Below are positions 23,704 to 36,851 of a DNA stretch of 64,000 nucleotides, in pieces. Each line of letters opens with the position of its first letter. Position 1 is the stretch's first letter. A program made the translations under genes and the position numbers. Source of the DNA: Blasia pusilla (taxonomy: Eukaryota > Marchantiophyta > Marchantiopsida > Blasiales). Location of the stretch: assembly GCA_050084515.1 (NCBI GenBank), contig CM114271.1, positions 2,108,001 to 2,172,000 on the forward strand. Direction: 5' to 3'. The notes under the pieces were generated by a model that was not told the DNA's origin, ran no database searches, and saw only the letters and a list, made by a program, of their open reading frames with translations.

Positions 23704-24000
23704 TCCTTCACTAAAAATGGGCAAGGGTTAAGCCATAAGTCCCAATTAAATACTTTGTGGCGAAGTAACCCAGTAGGAGGGTTCCTTGAGTTACTAAGAG
23801 TTAACATAACAGAAAAGAAGAAGGAACTACCCGTTAGGGTTGCTTGTTAGTGACTCAAGCTAGTGAAGCCCTAGCTAGCGTGCAATGTTGTGTTTTAGCC
23901 CGAGGGAATCGAGAGAGAGTTTGCGCATTGTTTTGTCGAATTGGATTTGGTGAGGGCAGATTTGGACGCCAATTCGTGCCATCAAGTACGAGCTGCGAAG

Positions 24001-26595
24001 ATGGCGGAAGCGCTGGTCGATTTGCCGCCCAAGGGAGGTTTCAGCTTCGACTTATGCCGCAGAAATGCGATGTTGGAGAAGAACGGCATTGCACTGCCTC
24101 GATTTCGGAAGACGGGTACAACGATCGTCGGTCTTGTGTACAAGGTGATGAGGGTTGAAGAAATGGATTCTTTCAGCGTTTCTTAAGAGGATCCGTAAGG
24201 ATATTCATGCCGTTTTCGTCCGGAACAGAATTGCGGGTGAAATTTGAGTTAGGGTTTGAGAGAGTGTGGAATTCGAGTTTTCCGTGCGCGAGGAGAATAT
24301 TGATATGATTTCAGGGCTAGGATTTCCTGTGGGGGAGTTGGTGGTGCGGTTACGTATCACTGCGATTGATAGGGTGAGCTGGACTGAGACCAAAATTTGA
24401 TTTGAATGTCCTTTCGTCTGTGGATGTAGGACGGGGTGATCCTGGGAGCAGATACAAGAGCTACTGAGGGTGAAATTGTATGTGACAAGAACTGTGAGAA
24501 AATTCACTACATTGCACCCAACATCTACTGTTGCGGGGCGGGTACTGCTGCAGATACCGAGAATGTGACAGGTTTCGTGCTACCATATACTCTCCCCAAT
24601 TTTCTACTTTCTTCCCTTCCGATTGAGACGCGTTCGCATACTGATCTCCTTCCCCGACTATTTTCCCACAAGGGATGGGGCCATTCGGACGTCAGTTAAT
24701 CGAGAGTCTAGACGCCGTGAATTTTTTCAGCTCGTTTGGTTTAGAATAGATGGCTCCGATCGTCGACCGTCAAATTTTAGGTTTTCCTATTGCGTGTAAG
24801 CATCATCCAAGTAGGATTAGGTCGTACAATTAGATGTCTACAGCATAATTTATCTTCCCCGGTAAGTACTGTCTGATAGCGCTGCAGGAATATCACATGA
24901 ATCACATTGTAATCTATAAACGTCCTCTCGCAGATATGGTAAGATCTCAATTAGAATTGCACCGTTATGCAACGAATCGGGACTCACGAGTGGTGACGGC
25001 TCTTACAATGCTCAAGACACACCTTTTTGGGTATTCTCATATATGCCCACAGTTTTAAGTTATAGTAACTTCTAGAATTATCATGCCATTCTTTTCTTTC
25101 GTGGGTTTGAAGCTTATTGACGTGGCTCTGCAAGGATTTTGTCCTCTTGTGGCGCAGGGATGTTCAGTAAGCATTATTATACTAGAGTTTTTGATCCACT
25201 GTGGGCATGAACGGGTTTCAGCGTTTGTTGTACGCTCTCTGCATTTTGGAATATTGTATCTCCCTCTCAACTTTTGTGGTTGCTTGAACTCAAACTAGGT
25301 ACCGAGGTCAGGTTAGTGCGGCTTTGGTTCTGGGTGGAGTTGATGTAACTGGTCCTCATCTGCACACAGTAAGCTCCTACATCTTAGTTGATTATGCATC
25401 TGAGATTATTGATTCACAACTTATGATAGGCTATGATGGAGGTTAGATTGTGATGTTCCCTGTAATTGCACCTTAGAAAATTCCTACCTGAGGGTTCAGA
25501 CGGTTGGAATAAGGTTTGGAAATCTCATTTTATGGCGAATTTTTTTCCCTCTGCAGGTTTACCCTCATGGATCTACGGATACCTTACCTTTTGCCACCAT
25601 GGGGTCTGGGTCACTTGCGGCTATGTCTGTCTTCGAATCTAGATACAAAGAGGATATGACTGTATGTTCCTTAACTTGCAACGTTTTGAAAGTTGCTTAG
25701 AACTTACAGGTGTCTTTTTCAAGGAACTTTTAATTGTGGTGGATCCTACTTCCTCAAATCTATATTGTTACTCACAATGCAGAAAGAAGAGGGGATGGAA
25801 TTGGTTGCTGCTGCAATTTGTGCTGGAATATTCAATGATCTTGGAAGTGGCAGTAATGTTGATCTGTGCATTCTGACCAAGGTATTCCCTCATCTGAACT
25901 TTAAAGCAATGGAACTAGTGTGTTTTGAAGTACCCTGGATTCTGTTACCTTGACACATCCATGGGAATCTAATGGTGACTTGTAAGGTTTGGGACAGTTG
26001 TAGGTTCTTGTTATATGGACTTTTTGTTTAGTGATCAAAGCAAAGGCCTTGGGAATTAAATACAATCTTGGACCTTTTTACAGGGTCAGAAAAAAGCTGA
26101 ATATCTAAGGAACTACCAAAAGCCCAATCCACGTAGTTATGTACGCTCGAAAGGTTATGATTTTGCCAAGGGTCATACAGGTACTTTCTTTCTTTACACC
26201 TTGTTCTGTTTGCCTGTTAGGAGCCCATGGGGGCAGTTTTTCTGGGTTATGTGGGTCATATGAGAGCTATGTGGGTCATAAGTGGAGGATATGAGAGCTA
26301 TGTGGGTCATTGCAATTCAAAGGCCTTGCCCGACGTCAGTTATTCATATATGAGTTTTGGATGCTGTTGGCTCCTCAGGATAGAAATCTAGGCCTGCAAG
26401 GCATGGGTAGGGACTGATAGGGTCATAGGTTCTTATAGGGAGGGTCATGTCAATTGACTCTTATCTGAGTAACTGGTTTGGGGCATCTGAACTGATCAAG
26501 TCGGTGGATTCTGTTTTGCAGCGGTTCTTTCAACAAAGATCACCCCGCTTAAAGATCATGTAACCATTATTGAAGGCGAAGCAATGGAGGAGTAG
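24001..26595 (+). CDS. PBB: 20S proteasome subunit beta type-7 (beta-2, trypsin-like), 8 exons
   Basis: Exons: 24001-24144, 24430-24571, 24934-25030, 25299-25368, 25557-25661, 25783-25881, 26084-26180 and 26522-26595. They join in phase to 828 bases (275 residues), close to the 273 of Arabidopsis PBB1. All introns are GT-AG. The propeptide ends at Gly39, so the catalytic Thr1 is Thr40 (KTG|TTIVG). Asp56 (GADTRA) and Lys72 correspond to Asp17 and Lys33 of the active site. This subunit provides the trypsin-like activity inside the 20S core, in cytosol and nucleus, after autocatalytic removal of the propeptide. The frame upstream of 24001 is open, but 24001 gives the family's conserved start. 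No damage is seen. It is the likely partner in the same machine as RPT6 at 59775. Confidence 0.97.
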
Positions 26596-26599
26596 CAAC

Positions 26600-27735
26600 T
26601 TAGTTTACTTGCGGTTTTATTGTTATTCCAAGGTCCATTTTCCCTGTAGATACACCACAGATGTACATTCATTACTTCTCAGTGAAGTCTGAACTTTGAA
26701 ATCGCTTGTAAATCTGGGCCTCACTATCTTGAGAGATTTGCAGGTCGCAATGCCTTACTGTTATCAACCATCTTCTCAGATGACAAAGAGGCCTGTGCTT
26801 TCAAGGATCAAGGGTTGTAATAAGAAAGTCTGTGGTGAACACATGAGCATGGAATATATGAGAAATTACTGCACACAAACCCATTACTAGGGCTAAGTTC
26901 AACCCTCTGTGTGCCCTTTTCCCCCAATCTCAAAGTACAGTCGGAAGCAGTGCAGTGAACAGGTGAAAACTCCATGCACAATACCACTTCTTGAATTGCC
27001 CTAATAGCTGTGAAAGCAGTGGTTCTCCAACTCAGAGTTGGGGAAGCATGGATCAAATCTTGCAATTTCTTCCATGGGATTTCATTCTTGACTTAAGCTT
27101 ACAGAGAGTAGAAAGTAGTCTATTTCCTACTGATGCCGAGTTGATGGTGATTTATGTGCAAATGTGGACAACTAGTCGAGTCAGAGAGCGTGTTTGTGAA
27201 CATGGAAAAATAAACTTACTCTATCAAGTCTCAGACGCATCAAAGTTTAGGGTTGAGAGATGCAAATCAAATCCACTCTATTGCTGAAATTTTGATGGTA
27301 ACACATTACTCTCTAAAGGATTTGAGAGTAAGTTGCAAGATATAAAGGACTTGAGATATGCGAATGAAATTCTGTCCTTTCATTCATGTAAGGACGTTTC
27401 CTTTTAAAGTATATTATCTCTATGGGACTAGGCAATGTGAGTAATTGTATTGCCCTCGCTTTCAATCTAATCCTATTAATTATAACCTCAAAGAGTAGCC
27501 CCAACTCTTCCATGCCCATCCAAAGACATATTGGGGGGGGGGCACATTCCCAAGGTTGATTGAACCTACTTTTTCTTATTGTTCATTGTGATCTTCACAC
27601 CTGGCTTTTTGTTTTTGGTTTTTAATTATTTCTAAATTAAGAATCCTAAATAGATATGGAGTTCTCTCTTCTATCTTACAGTATCGTAGATTAGTGTCAT
27701 ACATTTTCTCATTCCCTGGTTGCTTCATTTTTATC
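26600..27735. other. 3' flank of PBB and intergenic, no gene recognised
   Basis: Holds the PBB 3' untranslated region and unassigned DNA. Open frames at 26696-26890 and 26991-27287 have no recognisable family feature and no splice context. A run of nine G occurs at 27533. Confidence 0.4.
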
Positions 27736-27739
27736 ATGT

Positions 27740-27906
27740 ACAAGTGGGCAGTGTGTGCCTTGCATGGGAGTGAAATGATTAATCATATTTACACAATTTT
27801 TGTGTTTTTGTTTATAATGGAGAATATTTTCTTGTAATCCGGTTGTCACATGTCGAACAAAGAGGTGTTTACAAATCAAGAAGGCATTCTCCAATAATAA
27901 TATAGA
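27740..27906 (-). mobile_element. Helitron-like remnant
   Basis: The minus-strand 5' end reads TCTATATTATTATTGGAGAATGCC, followed by the shared AACACCTCTTTG and TGACA motifs of the family. The other end is diverged (CAAG in place of CTAG near 27740). Same family as 30830-31006. Confidence 0.5.
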
Positions 27907-27909
27907 TTA

Positions 27910-29565
27910 GGAGGGCGTCGCATCAGTTCCTAAAAAACTTAGTCTTAAACCTAACTCCTAACCTTAGATGACCATCTCCCCACATCTCCACATCATAACA
28001 TCCTTCATATGTCAACCAAGGGTGCCTTGGTTGACATGGGGGATGTTAACCAAGGAATATGTTCTTATTCTATCATTTACACATCTATTGGGTGGGAGAA
28101 AAATTAACGTAGGGTTAACTTAATCCTAATTCAGTGATTTAATAAAAGTTTATGATGTAGCACTTGTTATCAAGTAGGAGACTATTGTGTAGTTGGATTA
28201 AGTTCCTTTGTGATGGAGTAGGACATCATTAAATAATTCACCCTAGTAACCCACGTTTGGCTCACCTCGAGCTAAACCAAGGATGTACAATTGCAAGGCT
28301 TATTACATATAATTTGTCAAGTTTGGGTCTTAGGGTTTAGGGTCTTCCTATTCTTAGTCCTTGTATAGTGTAAGGGAAACTCTTACACATTGACTTGTGC
28401 ATACTAAAGAAATTGATAGTATGAAAAGAAAAAATGTTATGTTGGATATGGGATGCTAAAGAAACAATATTGGGTAACAAAGATTTCCAATGGATATTAT
28501 AGAGAAGAAAACGTTCCTAATATATAAATTTGAGCAAGGTTGATTATGAAGCTTGATATGTGCAACTACTAGAGATCAAGGTGGGTAGAATTATGTCATT
28601 TTTTCATTAGAAACTATCATGTTCTAAATTACATTTAGAAAATGGAATAGAAAATATAATGAAGTGTAAATGTAAACTCTACTGCCATTATGATAATATT
28701 ACCGTCATTACGAGGAAAATCTGATGTAGAATTTTTCATCAGAATTTGTTTCTTAAAATTACGTTCGTAGGAAATTCAACCTTCCATGTTTAAAATTTGG
28801 ATCTATGCTAAAATTTTGAAACTCAACATTAAAAAAATCGACATAAATATTTTGATAGATTTGAGTGAATTAAATTCTACCAGTGTACAATGTATGATGC
28901 CCACAACTTCATTTTTTTTATTATGGGGCGAGTTCATGCTAGAAGTTCATGATAGAAGATGCCATTGCTAGAGGTATTTTTGAGTTTGATCACATTTTTC
29001 AAACTTTCAATGATATCATTTTATGCCGGTGAATTTAGGTTTTAAAAGTTCCTTTTTCCTTTGACTATGGGCATGTGTGTCCTAAGGATTCCACAACTCT
29101 ATTAATACCCTACTTATACTTGCCTATCTTGTTATATGTATGACATATATTTGTCTCAACTCAAGAAGGGCTAGGTCCAAATCCCATGGATGTCCGCTCA
29201 TTTCACGGCAACCTAAATCCATCGAGATAAGATAATTTTCTAATGGTTAATCGAAAAAATTCCAATGGATCATTTTCTTGTACAAAAGATGTTGAACATT
29301 TTATGCACCTAAAGTATTGGACACAAATATTACACAACCCCATGGGAAAAAGGACACTACTATTACAGATTCTAATCTATGTTACTATTGCATAGTATCC
29401 CTTCAACTTTTAAACGTGTAGAAACTTAAGTCAATTATGTCTTGACACATGTCCTTAATTTAGGGTCAATTTAAGAGCATAGAGTCCACTTCAAAATTGG
29501 TTAAACTATTATGTGCAAGTGCATCCATAAGTTCCCCTTTTTTCTCTAAATTAATTAGATAAAAC
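27910..29565. other. AT-rich intergenic, no gene recognised
   Basis: No supported coding frame. Short imperfect repeats such as the inverted pair around 28010-28040 (CCAAGG-TGCCTTGG and GTTGACAT) are visible. Nothing else could be assigned. Confidence 0.4.
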
Positions 29566-29568
29566 AAA

Positions 29569-29738
29569 TTTATATTATTATTGGAGAGTGCCCTTTCATT
29601 TTGCAAACTCCTCTCTTCTTGACACTTGGCATTTTCAAACTATGGGATTGCTCAAAATTGATTTCGAATGGCACTTACAAAATCATAATAGGTACTATAG
29701 GAAGTAATATAAACCCATGCATTGCTGACTCATACTAG
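29569..29738 (+). mobile_element. Helitron-like non-autonomous element
   Basis: Begins TTTATATTATTATTGGAGAGTGCC (first TC changed to TT) and ends GACTCATACTAG before T. The inner motif GCAAACTCCTC matches the family. About 170 bp. Confidence 0.5.
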
Positions 29739-30829
29739 TATAACAATAAAGAAAAGGGTTATTGCCATTCGGGTCGACTTTGGAAATCCCTAAAATACGG
29801 ATCTAAATTGATTTACTTGAATTACCCATTATTACTAACTAGTTGTGGCCATGCTGTTCACACGAGATCTTCAAATTTTAAAAAGCCTCATGTTTTCATT
29901 TCCTTTCCTCGTTTAATTTAATTTCTAGTATGTTGCCTTCAATTTAATTAACTTTAAATAGTAGGGCTTTAAGAGGACAAGTGTCAACCATAGAAGGACC
30001 TTAAAAATACAGGTGTTTAACCTGAAGGAGGTTTCTTCTAACCCCATCCTCTTTTAATTGAATTTTTTTCCCTTAATTTAATTATTATCTTTAAATGACA
30101 CCTAAATAAAAGGACCTTGAAAAGACATCTACATAATTAAAATAGGACAAGATTTGAGGAAAAACTCCTCGAGGGTTGACACCTCTCCTCTAAGGGCTCC
30201 TATGGTGTCGACATGTCATTTTGAAAGAGGGAGTTGAATTAAGGAAGGTAACAAAGATAATTAAGTATAATTTGTGCATAGCATGGGCACCAGTTAGTAT
30301 GTCAATAATAGAGGGATCTTAAAAATTTATTTAACCCCATTCTCCTTACGACCTCTACAAGTGCTCGTTGTTCTTTTTGTGGCCATCTAGACTATCCAAG
30401 TGTTTTATGCACTTATGGGTTAGTTAGAGTAGGTCCCCATGAAGCAATTCCATGGTTCCACGATCCTTTGGATGTACGATGTACGATTATCATTTCACAG
30501 ACCCAAGGTGGATCTTTGGTCCTTGTGTAGCCTAAAATTTATGGCGCAGAATCCTTCTATAGCACGCTTTGAACGGCTATAGAAGGAATATAGCCGATCA
30601 TCTTTTTCAATCCCATCATAACCAAACGGCCGATACCGGTAGAGTACACCTATAACATTGGATGAAATTATAGGACCGTCGGCCTAGTTCGGCCGCGGAC
30701 TCCAAGGAGATGGGATCTTACTCTCTTCCCCACCTGTCGTAAGGCCGCACACTCGTTTACTTATTAAAAGAGGATAGATTATTATTATTTTACTTATATT
30801 ATTATTACTATTACTATTACTAATAAGGT

Positions 30830-31006
30830 GCTTGTGCGATACACAGAAAATGAAAAAGTGTTTAAAGAGCTTTTGTTGGTGTATAGCTTGTGAAGGGAAG
30901 GAATTAATGATCCTCCACATAAATTTAAACTTTGTTGTTTAGTTATCACATGTCAAACATAGAGGTGTTTGCAAATCAAGAAGGTACTCTCCAATAATAA
31001 TATAGA
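30830..31006 (-). mobile_element. Helitron-like element, first of three in a row
   Basis: The minus-strand 5' end TCTATATTATTATTGGAGAG is at 31006. The 3' side near 30830 is CTAATAAGGTGCTTGTGCGATACAC on the plus strand, a weakened hairpin. Followed after 30 bases by a second copy. Confidence 0.55.
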
Positions 31007-31036
31007 TTGTCCCACTATGTTGTCCTATTATGCATA

Positions 31037-31257
31037 CTAGTTAGGTGCCAGTCCGATGCACGGGAAATAAAAAAGTGTTTGAAGTGCTAGTGTATATCTT
31101 ATGAAGGGAAGAGATTAATGATACTGCACATAAATTCAAATTTTTTTTCTTACTGACCATAGCATGTGAAACATTTTCTTGCTGCCTAATTGCCATGTGT
31201 CAAGTAGAGAGATGTTTGCAAATAAAAAAGACACTCTCCCATAATAATATATATAGA
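31037..31257 (-). mobile_element. Helitron-like element, second of three
   Basis: On the plus strand it reads CTAGTTAGGTGCCAGTCCGATGCACGGG at the start and ends ATAATATATATAGA before T. Reversed, this is a 5'-TCTATATATATTAT start and a hairpin followed by CTAG. Length 221 bp. The body (AAAAAGTGTTTGAAG, ATTAATGAT, CATTTTCTTGCTGCC) is shared with the copies on either side. Confidence 0.65.
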
Positions 31258-31258
31258 T

Positions 31259-31415
31259 AAGATGCCCGTACTATGGAAAGGAAATAAAAAAATGTTTGAA
31301 GAATTAATGTATAGCCCGTGAAGGAAAGAGATAATGATATTTCACATAAATTCAAAGTTCTTTTCCATAATATGAAACATTTTCCCCTAGTTACCATGTG
31401 TTAAATGGGTGTTTA
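31259..31415 (-). mobile_element. Helitron-like element, third of three, truncated
   Basis: Begins AAGATGCCCGTACTATGG, continues with the same AAAAATGTTTGAAGAATTAATGTATAGCCCGTGAAGG-type body as the previous copy, and fades near 31415. A second 3'-end-like sequence (ACCGGTGTCCGTGCTATGCGGG) follows near 31420. Confidence 0.45.
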
Positions 31416-31867
31416 AACTAACCGGTGTCCGTGCTATGCGGGGGTCTTTTCTACTAGTCTCACTAAGTTGGAACTAGGGTTTGCCATTTGCACAAGGTGT
31501 CAAAGGCTTTCAAACTATCATATATGTAGTTGAACCTATCATGTACCACAACAATGAACAACAGAGGTCACAAATCAAGGTTTGTCACACATCTACAACA
31601 ATAGTGATCCGTCGATACCCAGAGAGCGCGAAGCCTCTGTTGTAGTGCTGGACAACCTTTTGTAGTCATACATAACATCAAATATTTTTACTCATTCCAA
31701 CTTCAAGACTTAATACATTTCATTACAACCCAACCAAAACATCTATTCAATATTAGTTACAGTTTTGAGTCTGAAATTGCAATAAAGCAAAAAACATGAA
31801 AACAAGACTACGGTCCCATTGTGATTGCCTCTATGGACCTACAAAATATATCTGTCTTGTTCATAAA

Positions 31868-32481
31868 TTAAATCCAAGAGATATGATGATAATTTGCACT
31901 GCCTAGTGTGGGGACAATTGGATGATCAAGGCAATAGATCATGAATCTGGTCTCATTATGTGCAACATGACGGCAAGATTCTCTACCATGTGCAAAACCT
32001 TCTTCCTTGCTCGCTACTAGGCAACCCGGATGCCATGCCTTGGGACATCTCAAACATTGGATGGCATTTGCCAGATGCTTGTCACAATGCAACATGTTGC
32101 ATGCCACACGTGTATGAAGGGAGCAAGACTGCACATCAAGTGGCAAGCATCCATGATAAAAGAAGCGAACACAGAAAGGTTAGGGGCACTCTCTGATTTA
32201 GTTTGAATGGAAGCCATTGTGCCACACTTAAAACATTTGTATATCCCCGAGGTACACTCAGGACAATACCAAGGGTCGCACACCTTGTCCTCTGGAATGA
32301 CCACGGCACGGCAATGAGACACCGTATGGCCAACTTTGTGACCATGGTGAAATTTTCGATGGCAAGGCCCATCACAAATCACTAGATCTCCATGGAAATC
32401 GCAAATAGCACACAAATGGGGACTGAATTGTCGCAACTCAATGTCTGAGAACAAGGGGATTTGTAGCAACCTCTTGCTCAT
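31868..32481 (-). pseudogene. EDM2-like PHD-finger gene fragment
   Basis: Read on the minus strand. Frame 32481-32050 gives LPLFSD-like LQIPLFSDIELRQFSPH, then CAICD, CDGPC, H, DPWYCPEC and YKCFKCG. After a frameshift near 32140, frame 32146-31868 gives HCDKHLANAIQCLRCP, AWHPGCL and a C-terminal IYCLDHPI. The order of Cys and His residues resembles the PHD block of EDM2-type plant proteins, which in Arabidopsis bind chromatin and influence transposon-linked transcripts. The methyltransferase-like and other parts of EDM2 are absent, and the frameshift may instead be a short intron. It is either a captured fragment or one exon block of a broken gene. Confidence 0.6.
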
Positions 32482-32484
32482 GTT

Positions 32485-33590
32485 CTTCCTAGTGTGTGGA
32501 TTATTTTTGGCTTGCCGCTTGTACCTTATCGTTATGGCTATTGGACATTGAATTAGTTATAACAATATAGAGGATATAGGCATGTACAATTTTAGACAAA
32601 ATAAATGACTTAAAAATCATTTGCCCAGATCTTAGACAAATATCTACTTTCGAGAAACTAAACTAGTCGACAACATAACTCATGGCAAATATTTAAAAAT
32701 TTATGATATTTTAATACCTTGATCAGGTCTTCATTGGGGTCACACCAATTGTACCCTTGAAAGAGATCAGACTTAATATAGAAACAGGTGAGTGGTCGGC
32801 CCTATCTAGTTACCAAAGTTACCATCACACCCATCTTGGAATCTAATCAGAGTAAATGGTTGATTAGCTGAGGCTAGGCTAGTGCAAGTCTGGTCCTCCA
32901 TTCTACAGTAATATTCCCTTCCCAGATTGAATCGAACGTAAGAGTTCCTTTAATGAGACAGGGAAGTGTTTCTCACATATCTTCTACGAGAAGCGAAGGA
33001 ATTTAGAGAGATCTAGCAATCGGGTTGCATTTGGCACTTTCAAACTCTATTTCTTACCATTCCCCGGGTACTCAACATGGATAAGTTTAGAGAGAAGAAC
33101 AAGGGAAGAAGATACCAGATCAGAGGAGGAAGACTCTCATAAAGAGCGGTTGCTGACTATAGAGGATATTAGAGCAAAGCTTCCAAGCATCAAGCAAGAA
33201 GCTCTTTGCAACACTACTTAGCTCAGCTGATTGATATCCCCCAACATATGTTCAAGCGATGAACAATTTTGGTGTGTTTAGCTTAGTAATTTCAGCATAG
33301 GCGTTTGCGTTCAGGTTACTCAACAAGACAAGAAAGGTGACATGTGGTTGTATGAGAATCAAATTCCTCTTCTATAAGTATGCAGGGTCTTAATATAAGG
33401 ATTCACAAGTAGTAGTCCAGGCGGCGTTGGCGATGGTGCTGCCCCACATCCGCGACGATTCCTCCAAGAAGTCCGCGGAGAAGAGAGTAAGCGACACTAG
33501 CTTCCACAATAGCCAGCACATGCTGGAATGCTTGTATAGCGTGGTCTCCCTATAGAGAGGAATTCATAAGAATGATGAGAAAGGCGCATC
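32485..33590. other. Intergenic with a possible exon fragment at 33411-33488
   Basis: A GC-rich stretch encodes VVQAALAMVLPHIRDDSSKK and ends at a donor-like AGA|GTAAGC at 33488. The base composition differs from the AT-rich surroundings, which suggests a real or captured exon. No second exon was found and the family is not recognised. The rest shows nothing. Confidence 0.25.
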
Positions 33591-33592
33591 TC

Positions 33593-35690
<2,098 letters not shown>

Positions 35691-35869
35691 ACCTTTCAAA
35701 AGTCAATAGAATTCAACGGTTTGGAGTGGAGAGGAGCAAAATTTGAATGCTTGGACATCGTTCATCAAGATCTAGTGGACATGAATGAGGAAAGCTTGAG
35801 GATCCTATATAAAGGAAGGGTTGGACATGTCATTTGCTCACATTTTCTTGATACTATCCTTACCTTTTG

Positions 35870-36260
35870 TGGAAAGGCTTATTCCTTATTATGAGATTAT
35901 ATTGTATTCAACAGGTCCATCACTACGTGTCTAAGCTTATGGGGTTTTGTTGGAGACGCCATTGCTAGAGGATCCCATTTTGAGATTATGTTGTAGTTAA
36001 CATATCTACATCATTATGAGCATGTCATGTTTAAGGCAATAGGTCTTTCTGGGGGACGCCAATGCTAGAGGCTCCCATGTTGCTTTCATATCATAGTAAG
36101 CGGGTCTCTATTATTATGAAAGTGGATATTGCCTTGTGAATGACCCCAAACCTCTCACTAAGAGAGTGAATTGGGTTTTGTATAAGAGAGAGCTTAATGA
36201 TGTGAGACTGTTGATGTACTTCAGATTTATTGGAGACTTTTTGGTATATAAGCATGTGTG
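35870..36260 (+). repeat. Short tandem repeats in gypsy-LTR-like sequence
   Basis: A unit of about 103-111 bp (GAGACGCCATTGCTAGAGGATCCCAT type) recurs about three times from 35872. From 36140 the sequence parallels 14047-14170: CCCAAACCTCTCACTAAGAGAGTG, a GAGAGAGAG stretch and TATTGGAGACTTTTTGG. This suggests an LTR fragment of the same gypsy group. Confidence 0.45.
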
Positions 36261-36548
36261 CGTTTGTTTTCCATTTTTAAGTTGGTTTCCTTCTTGTTGA
36301 CCTAACATGAACAACTATATGATTTCTAAGTAGCTAGACCTACACTAGTAGTAATATAGTTGGATAGACTTGTTGAGCTTACACGGGTAGCAAAATGTTT
36401 TGGGAGGCGGGGGGGGGGGGGGAATTTGAGGATATAATCATGATGCCATCAAATAAAAAAAATAAAATTCTTGGTGCCCCAGTACCATTTTTCAAGCATA
36501 GAGATTTGTAAATCAAGAGCTATATTCCCTTACTAGTATAGATGATTA

Positions 36549-36851
36549 TGTGGAAAACTGCTAAACAAGCATAATTGGTGGAAAACGGCTCTCACACATA
36601 CACCCCACCATGGAGAACGAAATTTGCAATGAGAGAATGAGTGGAGGCTGGTTCCCTTCTCAATTATATAGGGTATGTACAAGCAAACCTAACCTTAACC
36701 TTAACCATAGTCTCGAGTTAGACTAACTGTGATTAACTAACCTAGTTAAGATAATGTGTTTTAGCCTGACTAACCAAGATTAAGCTTTCCTACTTAGTTG
36801 AGTACCAAATATAGATTCAGGTGTCTCATGATTGTAACTCAATCTTCAATA
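36549..36851 (-). repeat. 3' LTR of the copia element
   Basis: 303 bp, paired with 41487-41790. Bounded by GATTA on the outside and the polypurine tract on the inside. Contains telomere-like CCTAACCTTAACC. Confidence 0.95.
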
